In this document: positions 7,905-15,592 of the stretch, one piece after another
Layout: every line of letters begins with the position of its first letter
Numbering within the stretch: position 1 is the first letter of the stretch
Assembly: GCF_023556315.2 (NCBI RefSeq)
Contig: NZ_CP116221.1
Coordinates: 62,001-126,000 of the forward strand
Reading direction: 5' to 3'
DNA: 64,000 bases
Source: Psychroserpens ponticola
GTDB lineage: Bacteria > Bacteroidota > Bacteroidia > Flavobacteriales > Flavobacteriaceae
The notes under the pieces: model-generated
Told to the model about the DNA's origin: nothing
Database searches by the model: none
What the model saw: the letters and a program-made list of their open reading frames with translations, nothing else
Translations under genes and position numbers: made by a program

Positions 7905-9248
7905 TTATAAATGGTTTCCTTTTAATTTATTAAAGGTTAAGATGGCATTTCTATCAGATAGTTTTGAAATATAAAAACATACTGACAATAAGTTTTCATA
8001 TAATGTATCTTGCTTTAGATTTATATTTTTAGGAAAAACTTTTAAAATTAACTTATCAAAACTAGATAAATGTCCTGAGAAATTATTTGCTACAGCTCTT
8101 GTAAAAACATTTAAAAGTTCATTTATAACTTTAAATCCTGCAATTTCCTTATCAATAACTTCGCTAGATTGATAAATATTTTCAATACTCAATTTGATAA
8201 TATCTGTAATTTGAGCTTCATATTTACTTTGGTCTAATAACGCTTTAGAATAGGTTCCTTTTAGAATGTCTTCTTCATTAGACATAAACAAAACAACAGC
8301 TTCATTAATTAAGGTGTTTATTGCTAAGGCTCTTAAGTAACTTACTCTATCTTGAGTAGTCGATAATGAATTGTATTTTTTAGTGTTTATAGTGTCTCTT
8401 ACAAGATTGATTAAATATTCAAGCGCATATTCTTCTTGAATAAGTCCTAAGTTTATTCCGTCTTCAAAATCAATGATAGTATAACAAATGTCATCTGCAG
8501 CTTCAACTAAGTAAGCTAGAGGATGTCTGCAAAAACTAATGTCATTTTCTGCGCCTCTTTTTATTAAGCCAAGTTCATTAGCAACATCTTTAAATGCTTT
8601 TGTCTCACTTTGAAAAAAACCGTATTTCTTATCTGCGATATGAGATGTTGGTTTTTTAGGAAGTGATTCTTTTGGATACTTCATAAAAGCGCCAAGTGTT
8701 GCATAGCTAAGTCTTAAGCCACCTTCTCTACCTTGTCTGCTTTCCGTTAAAATTTTAAAGCCATTAGCATTACCTTCAAAATCACAAAGATCCTGGTATT
8801 GTTTATCAGTTAATTCATTTTGAAATCGTTTCCCATCACCAGTTTTAAAAAATTCACCAATAGATTTTTCACCACTATGTCCAAAAGGAGGATTTCCAAT
8901 ATCGTGAGCTAAAGATGCAGCTGCAACGATGGTTCCAAAATCGTTCGCTCGATAGCCTAAAGTGTCTTTTAAATGTGGATGTTTTTCAAGAAGCTTTTGC
9001 CCAACTTTTCTTCCAAGCGATCTGCCTACAACACTAACTTCTAAACTGTGTGTTAATCGTGTATGAACAAAATCTGTTTCAGATAATGGAATCACTTGAG
9101 TTTTGTCTTGAAGACTTCTAAATTCTGAAGAAAAGATAATTCTGTCATAGTCAACTTCAAAACCTAATCGCGTTTCATCTTGTTCTTTTCGTAATCTTTT
9201 ATGCGTGTCACCAAAACGTTTAAGTGATAAAAGTTGTTCCCAATTCAT
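7905..9248 (-). CDS. dgt: deoxyguanosinetriphosphate triphosphohydrolase (dGTPase)
   Basis: The enzyme hydrolyses dGTP to deoxyguanosine and triphosphate, or acts as a broader dNTPase in some family members. It is a 447-residue HD-superfamily protein. Metal ligands are visible as H in TRLTHSLEVS and as HD in SLAHDIGNPPFGHSGE. The N-terminal FRSLQDKTQVIPL segment is typical of the family. Length is close to usual for the non-E. coli-type Dgt. The start ATG at 9248 lies about 60 bases from a -7 element. The gene is divergent from the TonB receptor gene. Confidence 0.92.
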   Translation of the reverse strand: MNWEQLLSLKRFGDTHKRLRKEQDETRLGFEVDYDRIIFSSEFRSLQDKTQVIPLSETDFVHTRLTHSLEVSVVGRSLGRKVGQKLLEKHPHLKDTLGYRANDFGTIVAAASLAHDIGNPPFGHSGEKSIGEFFKTGDGKRFQNELTDKQYQDLCDFEGNANGFKILTESRQGREGGLRLSYATLGAFMKYPKESLPKKPTSHIADKKYGFFQSETKAFKDVANELGLIKRGAENDISFCRHPLAYLVEAADDICYTIIDFEDGINLGLIQEEYALEYLINLVRDTINTKKYNSLSTTQDRVSYLRALAINTLINEAVVLFMSNEEDILKGTYSKALLDQSKYEAQITDIIKLSIENIYQSSEVIDKEIAGFKVINELLNVFTRAVANNFSGHLSSFDKLILKVFPKNINLKQDTLYENLLSVCFYISKLSDRNAILTFNKLKGNHL

Positions 9249-9308
9249 AGTAAATTTTTAAGCTTCTGCAAGATAGCATATCAATGTTAAATTATCGTTT
9301 CCTTATTA

Positions 9309-9316
9309 CAAAAATA
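9309..9316 (-). promoter_or_regulatory. -7 element for dgt
   Basis: TATTTTTG on the minus strand matches TAnnTTTG and is placed 60 bases upstream of the dgt ATG. It lies just outside the 11-bp repeat array that serves the opposite strand. Confidence 0.4.
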
Positions 9317-9327
9317 ACGAAGCGTTG

Positions 9328-9405
9328 GTAACATTGAGGTAACTTTTTTATGACTTAGGTTTAACCTCGTATTAACCTTGACTTTACACAACAACAGTTT
9401 CTTTG
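9328..9405 (+). promoter_or_regulatory. six-unit 11-bp repeat array and promoter before the TonB receptor (candidate Pho box)
   Basis: Six units start exactly 11 bases apart at 9328, 9339, 9350, 9361, 9372 and 9383. They begin GTAAC, GTAAC, ATGAC, TTAAC, TTAAC and TTTAC. The last unit starts 15 bases before TTTCTTTGCTGC (9398), a variant of the -7 region. PhoB-type OmpR-family regulators bind 11-bp direct repeats, and the same layout recurs before the porin gene at 14322. Assignment to PhoB is inference. Confidence 0.6.
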
Positions 9406-9427
9406 CTGCAATAAATTAAAACTACTA

Positions 9428-12265
9428 ATGAGAACATTTGTATTACTAACGATTCTGTTTTTTACCACATTTGGATTTGCTCAAAATACTGGGTCTATCG
9501 TAGGGAAATTAATTGATAAAGAATATAACAACGAACCTCTAGCTTTTGGTAACGTTTTAATTAAAGGAACTACTACAGGAACAACATCTGACTTTGATGG
9601 ATTGTATAGTTTTGAAAATTTATCACCAGGAACTTATGTTCTAGTCTTTAGTTTTGTCGGTTACGAATCTCAAGAAATTTCAGTTGATGTTGTAGCTAAT
9701 AAAGCTACCGAAATTAATGTTTCTATGTCTGCAAGTGCAGCCACTTTAGATGAAGTTGTTATAAAAACGACAACACGAAAAGAAAGTGAAACTGCATTGT
9801 TATTAGATCAAAAGAAAGCTATAGAAATAAAACAAAGTATTGGTGCTCAAGAGTTATCGAGAAAAGGAATTAGTAATGCTGCAGGTGCAGTTGCAAAGAT
9901 TTCTGGTGTTTCTAAACAAGAAGGTTCAAGTAATGTGTATGTACGAGGATTAGGTGATAGATATCAAAACACGACGTTTAACGGTTTGTCTTTGCCATCA
10001 AATGATATCAATAAAAAGAATATAGATTTAGATTTGTTTTCATCTGATATTATTGAAAATGTTTCAATAAGTAAGGCATATTCTTCTAGATTTTATGGTG
10101 ATTTCTCAGCTGGTAATGTAGATGTTTCTTCTAAAGATTATAAAGGAAACGGTTTTTTTGATTTCGAAGTTGGATCTACAATTAATTCAAATGCCGCTGG
10201 AGAAAAATTTGTTAAGAGTGAAGGTACAAGTTACTTCGGATTTTATAATAGATATGATAATAATCCATTTGCTGTAGTATTATCACATGGAATTGATCCT
10301 GTTGAAGGATATACTCCAATTGCAGTTAGTTTTAGTGGTTCTTTTGGAAAATCATTCGATTTCAAAAACGGTGAACGATTAAGTATATATGGTACAGGAT
10401 CTTTCAATAATAATTTTGAATATAGAAGAGGTGAAACTACTGACTATACTAATGTGGAGAAAAAATCTTTTGAAGATTCAGAAGAATACGAATATTCTAC
10501 CCAAACCACGGCAATGCTTGGATTAAATTTCAAAGTAGATGGTCAAAATTCATTCAGATTTAATTCTTTATTTATCAATAGTTCCTCTGATAAGGTGGGA
10601 TATTTTGGTATTGATGGTCTAGGCCGAAATAGAGATGCTATTTCAAATACAGATAAAGGGTTTTACCAAATGAATGTTCAATTTAATCAAAATCTTATTT
10701 ATGTAAACCAATTAATGGGTAAGCATAATTTTGAAAAATTAGATGTTGATTGGGCTGTAGGATTTAACGTTGTACAGGCTCATGAGCCAGATAGAAAACG
10801 TGTTAGTATGGAAAATTACGACACAGTTTTTGATAATGACCCTTCAACAAATCCTACATTTTATAGTAATGTAGATTTTGATAACCAACGTTATTTCCAA
10901 AATATTGATGATGAAGAGCTTAATAGTACTCTAAATTTAGCATATACTGCTACTGAGAAAATCAAGTTAAATTTCGGGTATAACGGTAGAGCTAAAGAAC
11001 GTAGTTTTGATAATAATCGTTATGGTTACGATATTATTGGGTCTCAAACACAAGTAGGTAACCCTAATAATTTAAATGCCTTTTTTACTTTAGATAACCT
11101 ACAGATAAATCCTGAGGCAAATGGTTTATATACAGTTAAAGTGTTTAGACCAATCCCAATTTCTGCTGATGGAAACCAAACTTTGGGAACAACAAACAGA
11201 CCTGGTTTAAATGAAAACACATATAAAGGAAATTTAGATGTATATGCAGGTTATTTTAATGCTGAATTAAAAGCAGGTGATAAATGGTTGTTTGTTCCTG
11301 GTGTTCGTGTAGAGTCTTTTACACAAAACATTAATTACGATGTTATAAATCAAGGAAACGATGGTGTTGGGAGTAGGTCTTTTTCTGATGTAGTGTATTT
11401 GCCAAGTTTAAATGTTAAATACAGTTTAACTGAAGATCAGAACTTGCGTTTTTCAGCAAGTCAAACCATTTCACTACCAGAGTTTAAAGAAGTTGCACCA
11501 TTTGTATATGAAGGTGTGTCACAACGAATAGGAGGTAATCCTGATGTATTGGGTTATTCAGAAATTTTAAACTTAGACTTAAAATATGAATGGTTTATAA
11601 GTAAATCTGAAATATTATCTGTAGCCGCTTTCTATAAGCAAATTAATGACCCTATTAATCAGGTTGTTGCATTTGATGCCACTGGAACGCAACGTTTTTT
11701 CAGAACAGGTGACCAAGCTCAAGTAATTGGTTTTGAAGCTGAGGTTAGAAAAAATATTATTATGAACATAGGAGATGACGATGATAAGGCTAAACTTTCT
11801 GTAGGATTAAATGCGACTTACATTCATACTAAACAAGATTTATACGAATCAATCGATGGGGCTTTATTTGATGTAAGTTTTAGAAATGATAGTGAAGAAT
11901 TACAAGGTGCTTCGCCATTCATTATAAACGCTGATATTAATTATTCTCCAACTTTTGGAAATTACAAACCTGCTGCAAACCTTATATTCTCTTATTTCTC
12001 TGATCGGATTGATGCGCTTGGCTCTGGACAATTAGGTAATGTAATCGAAAAAGGATTGCCAAATTTAGATTTTGTACTTCAAAATAAAATATCTGAAAAA
12101 TTTGAAATCAATGTAGCAGCTAGAAACCTTTTAAATCCGACAGTACAATATTTTAGAGAAGGGACTTCAGTAGGTGATGTATTGGTAACCTCTCCTAATG
12201 GTAAAGATGTTACAAATTATGAAAGAGGAATAGATATGTCTGTACAACTTAAATACAAATTTTAA
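9428..12265 (+). CDS. TonB-dependent outer-membrane receptor
   Basis: This is a 945-residue outer-membrane transporter. The signal peptide covers about residues 1-19 (cleavage after FGFAQ). A carboxypeptidase-regulatory-like beta-sandwich follows over about 22-105, then a plug domain over about 120-250 with the VYVRGLGDRYQNTTFNG segment. The long 22-strand barrel ends in Phe (LKYKF). This lay-out is the usual Bacteroidota form. The substrate is not readable from the sequence. It precedes a beta-helix lipoprotein gene by 48 bases and sits in a phosphate-transport block with a shared promoter type, so uptake of a phosphate-containing compound is a reasonable guess. No SusD partner is adjacent. 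Confidence 0.9.
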   Translation: MRTFVLLTILFFTTFGFAQNTGSIVGKLIDKEYNNEPLAFGNVLIKGTTTGTTSDFDGLYSFENLSPGTYVLVFSFVGYESQEISVDVVANKATEINVSMSASAATLDEVVIKTTTRKESETALLLDQKKAIEIKQSIGAQELSRKGISNAAGAVAKISGVSKQEGSSNVYVRGLGDRYQNTTFNGLSLPSNDINKKNIDLDLFSSDIIENVSISKAYSSRFYGDFSAGNVDVSSKDYKGNGFFDFEVGSTINSNAAGEKFVKSEGTSYFGFYNRYDNNPFAVVLSHGIDPVEGYTPIAVSFSGSFGKSFDFKNGERLSIYGTGSFNNNFEYRRGETTDYTNVEKKSFEDSEEYEYSTQTTAMLGLNFKVDGQNSFRFNSLFINSSSDKVGYFGIDGLGRNRDAISNTDKGFYQMNVQFNQNLIYVNQLMGKHNFEKLDVDWAVGFNVVQAHEPDRKRVSMENYDTVFDNDPSTNPTFYSNVDFDNQRYFQNIDDEELNSTLNLAYTATEKIKLNFGYNGRAKERSFDNNRYGYDIIGSQTQVGNPNNLNAFFTLDNLQINPEANGLYTVKVFRPIPISADGNQTLGTTNRPGLNENTYKGNLDVYAGYFNAELKAGDKWLFVPGVRVESFTQNINYDVINQGNDGVGSRSFSDVVYLPSLNVKYSLTEDQNLRFSASQTISLPEFKEVAPFVYEGVSQRIGGNPDVLGYSEILNLDLKYEWFISKSEILSVAAFYKQINDPINQVVAFDATGTQRFFRTGDQAQVIGFEAEVRKNIIMNIGDDDDKAKLSVGLNATYIHTKQDLYESIDGALFDVSFRNDSEELQGASPFIINADINYSPTFGNYKPAANLIFSYFSDRIDALGSGQLGNVIEKGLPNLDFVLQNKISEKFEINVAARNLLNPTVQYFREGTSVGDVLVTSPNGKDVTNYERGIDMSVQLKYKF

Positions 12266-12313
12266 TAATAAACTATAAACGTAAACCAGAACTTTAATTA
12301 AAAAAACAAAAAA

Positions 12314-13513
12314 ATGAAAAATAATTTAATATTAGGATTCGCAATTATCACAATGCTTGCTACTTCTTGTACATCAGATGATACTGCTGATATTATTATC
12401 AATGATAATAGCATTACCAATAACAATGGAGGTAATGGGCTAACAGATCCTGAGACCATTTTCTTATCTGGAACATACACTGCAGATTTAAATTTAGATG
12501 CAAATAATAGCTATGTCGTTAATGGGCCATTAATTATGACTTCAGGAACAACATTAACAATTCCTGCTGGTATGACTATTGAAGCTTTAGCAGCTGGAGC
12601 TAATGTTTATATTGCTATTTCTCAAGGAGCAAGAATTGTAGCAAATGGAACTGCAAATAACCCAATAATATTTACTTCGGATGCATCTTCACCTGCAGCT
12701 GGAGATTGGGGAGGATTAATTTTGTTAGGTAAAGCACCTATTAATTCTGTATCTGGTGCTGCAACAGCTACTTCAGAAATTGCAAGTTTGCCTTATGGAG
12801 GAACATCTGTTTCTGACGACTCAGGAATTTTAAGATATGTACGTGTAGATTACTCTGGAGGAGCAGCAGATGGTCAGTCTGAAAATAACGGATTCTCTTT
12901 TTATGGCGTAGGTAATGGTACATTAATAGAATACATACAAGCTTTCGAAGGTAAAGATGATGGTGTCGAATTTTTTGGAGGAACTGTAAATGCTAGTTTT
13001 GTATCTGTAGTTAATGCTCAAGATGATTCTATTGACTGGACCGAAGGTTTCAGTGGAACAATTACTAATGCTTATGTTAAGCATGGTTCTGAACACGATA
13101 AAGGAATTGAAGCAGATGGATACAATACTGATATTGGAAACAATTCAAATCCTATATTCTTTTCAAAGCCAACTGTAAATAACTTAGCAATCTACGGAAA
13201 TGGTTCAGGAACTGGTAATGAAGCGATACGTTTAAGAGCTGGGTCGCAAGGTGTTTTTACAAACGTTTATATTGAAGGTTTTGAAGAAGGTTTTGATTTA
13301 GATGGTGATGCTGGATCAGGAAGTTCAAATCCAACAGGAACAGGAGTTCTTAATGGAGACTTAAGTGTAACTGATGTAACTTTTACAGATGTTATTTTAA
13401 TCCTGAAAAATGATACAGGTGAGACGTTTGCTGAAACAGATTTTATTTCTGGTGTAGGAAATGGCGTAGCTACAGATTATGCAACTTGGGGAGCAGGTTG
13501 GACAAACCAATAA
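12314..13513 (+). CDS. beta-helix surface lipoprotein
   Basis: This is a 399-residue predicted lipoprotein. The lipobox is ATSC-T at about residue 19, followed by an Asp/Asn-rich linker. The rest is rich in Gly, Ser, Thr and Asn with short repeating strands (for example GDWGGLILLGKAP and GKDDGVEFFGG). This pattern fits a right-handed parallel beta-helix. Acid residues after the Cys are compatible with export to the cell surface in Bacteroidota. Because it follows the TonB receptor in the same direction by 48 bases and ends at a terminator, the two are likely one transcript and may work together at the outer membrane. The exact function is unknown. Confidence 0.75.
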   Translation: MKNNLILGFAIITMLATSCTSDDTADIIINDNSITNNNGGNGLTDPETIFLSGTYTADLNLDANNSYVVNGPLIMTSGTTLTIPAGMTIEALAAGANVYIAISQGARIVANGTANNPIIFTSDASSPAAGDWGGLILLGKAPINSVSGAATATSEIASLPYGGTSVSDDSGILRYVRVDYSGGAADGQSENNGFSFYGVGNGTLIEYIQAFEGKDDGVEFFGGTVNASFVSVVNAQDDSIDWTEGFSGTITNAYVKHGSEHDKGIEADGYNTDIGNNSNPIFFSKPTVNNLAIYGNGSGTGNEAIRLRAGSQGVFTNVYIEGFEEGFDLDGDAGSGSSNPTGTGVLNGDLSVTDVTFTDVILILKNDTGETFAETDFISGVGNGVATDYATWGAGWTNQ

Positions 13514-13531
13514 ATAGTTAGTCTATTGTAT

Positions 13532-13563
13532 AAAAAAAGCATCCAATTTGGATGCTTTTTTTT
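13532..13563. terminator. bidirectional terminator
   Basis: GCATCCAA / TTGGATGC is flanked by seven A residues on the left and eight T residues on the right. It therefore works for the lipoprotein gene (+) and for the convergent MORN-type gene (-). Confidence 0.85.
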
Positions 13564-13576
13564 ATGTCTGTAATTC

Positions 13577-13936
13577 TTAATTACGAATAGCAACAGATGT
13601 TTTGTTGTCCCATTCAGTAACACTTGTAATAGTATTACTTGTATAATCTACTTCTTTTAAAGTGGTGTTATTCCAATAAAACCACTTGCCGACTTTTTTC
13701 CCATTATCATAATTCGCCGATATACTCTTTTTACCATCAGTATCATAACTTAACCATTCACCTTGTAATTTACCATCTAAAGTATAAGTTCCTGTTTGAC
13801 TTATAACTCCATTGTCATGATAATACGTTACATCAATTAAATTGGTGTCTTTGTTAAGTTCTAATTTTCTCTCTTGCTGAGCAAAAGAAACCACACTGAT
13901 TAATAAAACGAATAAAAGCAATACTTTTTTGTTCAT
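13577..13936 (-). CDS. secreted YwqK/MORN-2-like repeat protein
   Basis: This is a 119-residue exported protein. The signal peptide ends at about residue 19 (VVSFAQ). The mature part carries MORN-2/YwqK-type repeats, visible as YHDNGVISQTGTYTLDGKLQGEW and YDNGKKVGKWFYW (each cut short here). Such repeats are widespread in Bacteroidota; database labels call them toxin-antitoxin related, which is not supported by anything visible here. The gene converges on the beta-helix lipoprotein gene and uses the shared terminator. Its own promoter region lies in the 385-base gap that follows. Confidence 0.75.
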   Translation of the reverse strand: MNKKVLLLFVLLISVVSFAQQERKLELNKDTNLIDVTYYHDNGVISQTGTYTLDGKLQGEWLSYDTDGKKSISANYDNGKKVGKWFYWNNTTLKEVDYTSNTITSVTEWDNKTSVAIRN

Positions 13937-14135
13937 AATTATGGGTTTTAAATTTATTTAATACACAAATATAAAGATTACATGATATTTAAGCAACAAT
14001 TAATTAACATTAATTTTACATTAAAGCTATAATGCATTGTTTGTTAGTTAGTTAATTATGTTTGTTGTGTGTAGAAATCTTAATAATTAATTAATACTAA
14101 GATTACAATGTAGTTATACTGCTGAAATACATTTG

Positions 14136-14238
14136 TTCTTGTCTTATAAGACATATTAGTTTCGTATAATCTATTAGTTTTTGTCGACTAATTATCATGA
14201 ATTCTAATGACTGCCTTTGGCCAAGGCAGTTTTTTTTC
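14136..14238 (+). ncRNA. candidate small RNA (orphan promoter-terminator pair)
   Basis: A perfect -7 element TACATTTG at 14128-14135 is followed by about 75 bases without a start codon in a useful frame and then by a strong terminator. No plus-strand gene upstream needs this terminator, because the lipoprotein gene already ends at 13532-13563. A transcript of about 95-100 nt is predicted. No known RNA family is recognised and no -33 TTG is visible, so this is only a candidate. Confidence 0.35.
14210..14238 (+). terminator. orphan intrinsic terminator
   Basis: An 8-bp stem (ACTGCCTT / AAGGCAGT) with a TGGCC loop is followed by eight T residues. There is no annotated plus-strand gene directly upstream. 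Confidence 0.85.
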
Positions 14239-14251
14239 TTTCATTTTAAAT

Positions 14252-14296
14252 TTAATGTTAAGGAAACATTAAGTTAACACTAGTTTTGGTTCTTTG
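14252..14296 (+). promoter_or_regulatory. three-unit 11-bp repeat array and promoter before the porin (candidate Pho box)
   Basis: Three units start 11 bases apart at 14252, 14263 and 14274: TTAATGTTAAG, GAAACATTAAG and TTAACACTAGT. The middle unit matches unit GTAACATTGAG of the receptor promoter in 9 of 11 bases. The last unit starts 15 bases before GTTCTTTGCAGC (14289), the same distance and nearly the same sequence as at 9398. An alternative perfect -7, TAGTTTTG, lies at 14281-14288. Confidence 0.6.
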
Positions 14297-14321
14297 CAGC
14301 GACAAAAACTAGTACCTTATA

Positions 14322-15524
14322 ATGAAATATAATTTAATTATTGCACTTGTATTGTGCACAATTATTTCTTCAAAAGCCCAAGAAATTAGTGATACTTCAT
14401 TTGGTAAAGGAATGATCAATTTTGTAGCAAAAGACAGCTCATTTAGTGTGAAATTTGCTCCTCGTTTTCAAGTACGTTCTGTGTCCTCATGGGATCATGA
14501 TGGAGATAAATATGGAAGTCCAGAACATAATTTTATTGTAAGAAGAGCACGATTGAAGTTTAGCGGTTTTGCGTATTCAACAAAACTTAAATATAAAGTT
14601 GAGTTAGGATTGTCTAACAGAGACATCTCTGGTGCAAACGACTTTAATAGAAACACACCACGTTACATTTTAGATGCTGTTGTTATGTGGAATTTCGCAG
14701 AAAATTTTGAACTTTGGGCAGGACAAACTAAATTACCTGGCAATGTGGAACGCGTTGTGTCTTCTGCAAATCTTCAGTTGATTGATCGCTCACTTTTAAA
14801 TAGTCGATTTAATATTGATCGTGATTTAGGTGTTCAATTACATCATAAAACTAAATTGGGATCTAATTTTTTAATGCGTGAAAAATTATCAGTGTCACAA
14901 GGAGAAGGTCGTAATGTTTCTGAAGGAAATGAAGGTGGACTTCAATATACAGGTCGTTTGGAATTTTTGCCTTTCGGAACATTTAAATCGAAAGGCGATT
15001 TTAGTCAATCGGATTTAAAACGTGAAGCAACACCAAAATTGATGCTAGGGTTTACATATAATTATAATCAAGATGCGGTCAGAGAGCAAGGATTTTCAGG
15101 CGATTATATGATACGAACAGATGGCTCAATATATGAAACTGATCAAACTACTATTTTTGCTGATGCCATGTTTAAATATAAAGGGTTCTCATTTATGGGA
15201 GAATATGCTAATCGTACAGCTGGAGATGAAATTGCTACAGAAATAGATGGAACCACACCAACAGGTGATATTGTGTTAACAGGTAATGCTGTTAACTTAC
15301 AAGTGGGTTATTTATTTAAAAGTAATTATGAAATTGCTGCTCGTTTTACAACTTTAGATTTTAAAAATGTGACTGGTGCTTTGCCAATAGAGCAATATAC
15401 ACTTGGTCTCAATAGATTTGTAGTTGGTCATAAATTAAAAATTCAGTCTGATATAAGTTATACAAGTATTGATGGTAATGATGCTAGAATCACTTTTCGA
15501 CTAGGTTTTGATATTCATTTTTAA
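14322..15524 (+). CDS. phosphate-selective porin (OprO/OprP family)
   Basis: This is a 400-residue outer-membrane barrel. The signal peptide ends near residue 19 (IISSKAQ). The RRARLKFSG motif and the paired strands that follow are typical of the OprO/OprP phosphate/polyphosphate porin family, and the chain ends in a Phe (FDIHF). It would pass phosphate into the periplasm. It lies 68 bases before the PiT transporter in the same direction, so a two-gene outer-to-inner-membrane phosphate operon is likely. The upstream 11-bp repeat array fits phosphate-starvation control. Selectivity for phosphate is inferred from family and context. Confidence 0.88.
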   Translation: MKYNLIIALVLCTIISSKAQEISDTSFGKGMINFVAKDSSFSVKFAPRFQVRSVSSWDHDGDKYGSPEHNFIVRRARLKFSGFAYSTKLKYKVELGLSNRDISGANDFNRNTPRYILDAVVMWNFAENFELWAGQTKLPGNVERVVSSANLQLIDRSLLNSRFNIDRDLGVQLHHKTKLGSNFLMREKLSVSQGEGRNVSEGNEGGLQYTGRLEFLPFGTFKSKGDFSQSDLKREATPKLMLGFTYNYNQDAVREQGFSGDYMIRTDGSIYETDQTTIFADAMFKYKGFSFMGEYANRTAGDEIATEIDGTTPTGDIVLTGNAVNLQVGYLFKSNYEIAARFTTLDFKNVTGALPIEQYTLGLNRFVVGHKLKIQSDISYTSIDGNDARITFRLGFDIHF

Positions 15525-15592
15525 AAGATAACAATTAGATAACACAAGTGTTTTAAACACTATAGATATTTGCAAACGATTTAAATTAAATT

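Larger units (their letters stand above)
13937..14321. other. 385-base intergenic region before the porin
   Basis: The region holds the start region of the minus-strand YwqK-like gene, a -7-like element (14128-14135), a 12-base perfect palindrome GTCTTATAAGAC (14141-14152), an orphan terminator (14210-14238) and the 11-bp repeat promoter of the porin gene (14252-14296). No protein-coding frame was found. Confidence 0.7.

Noticed and set aside
13577-13936. Toxin-antitoxin module
   Set aside because: The protein has MORN-2/YwqK repeats, but there is no partner gene, and it has a signal peptide, which does not fit an antitoxin.
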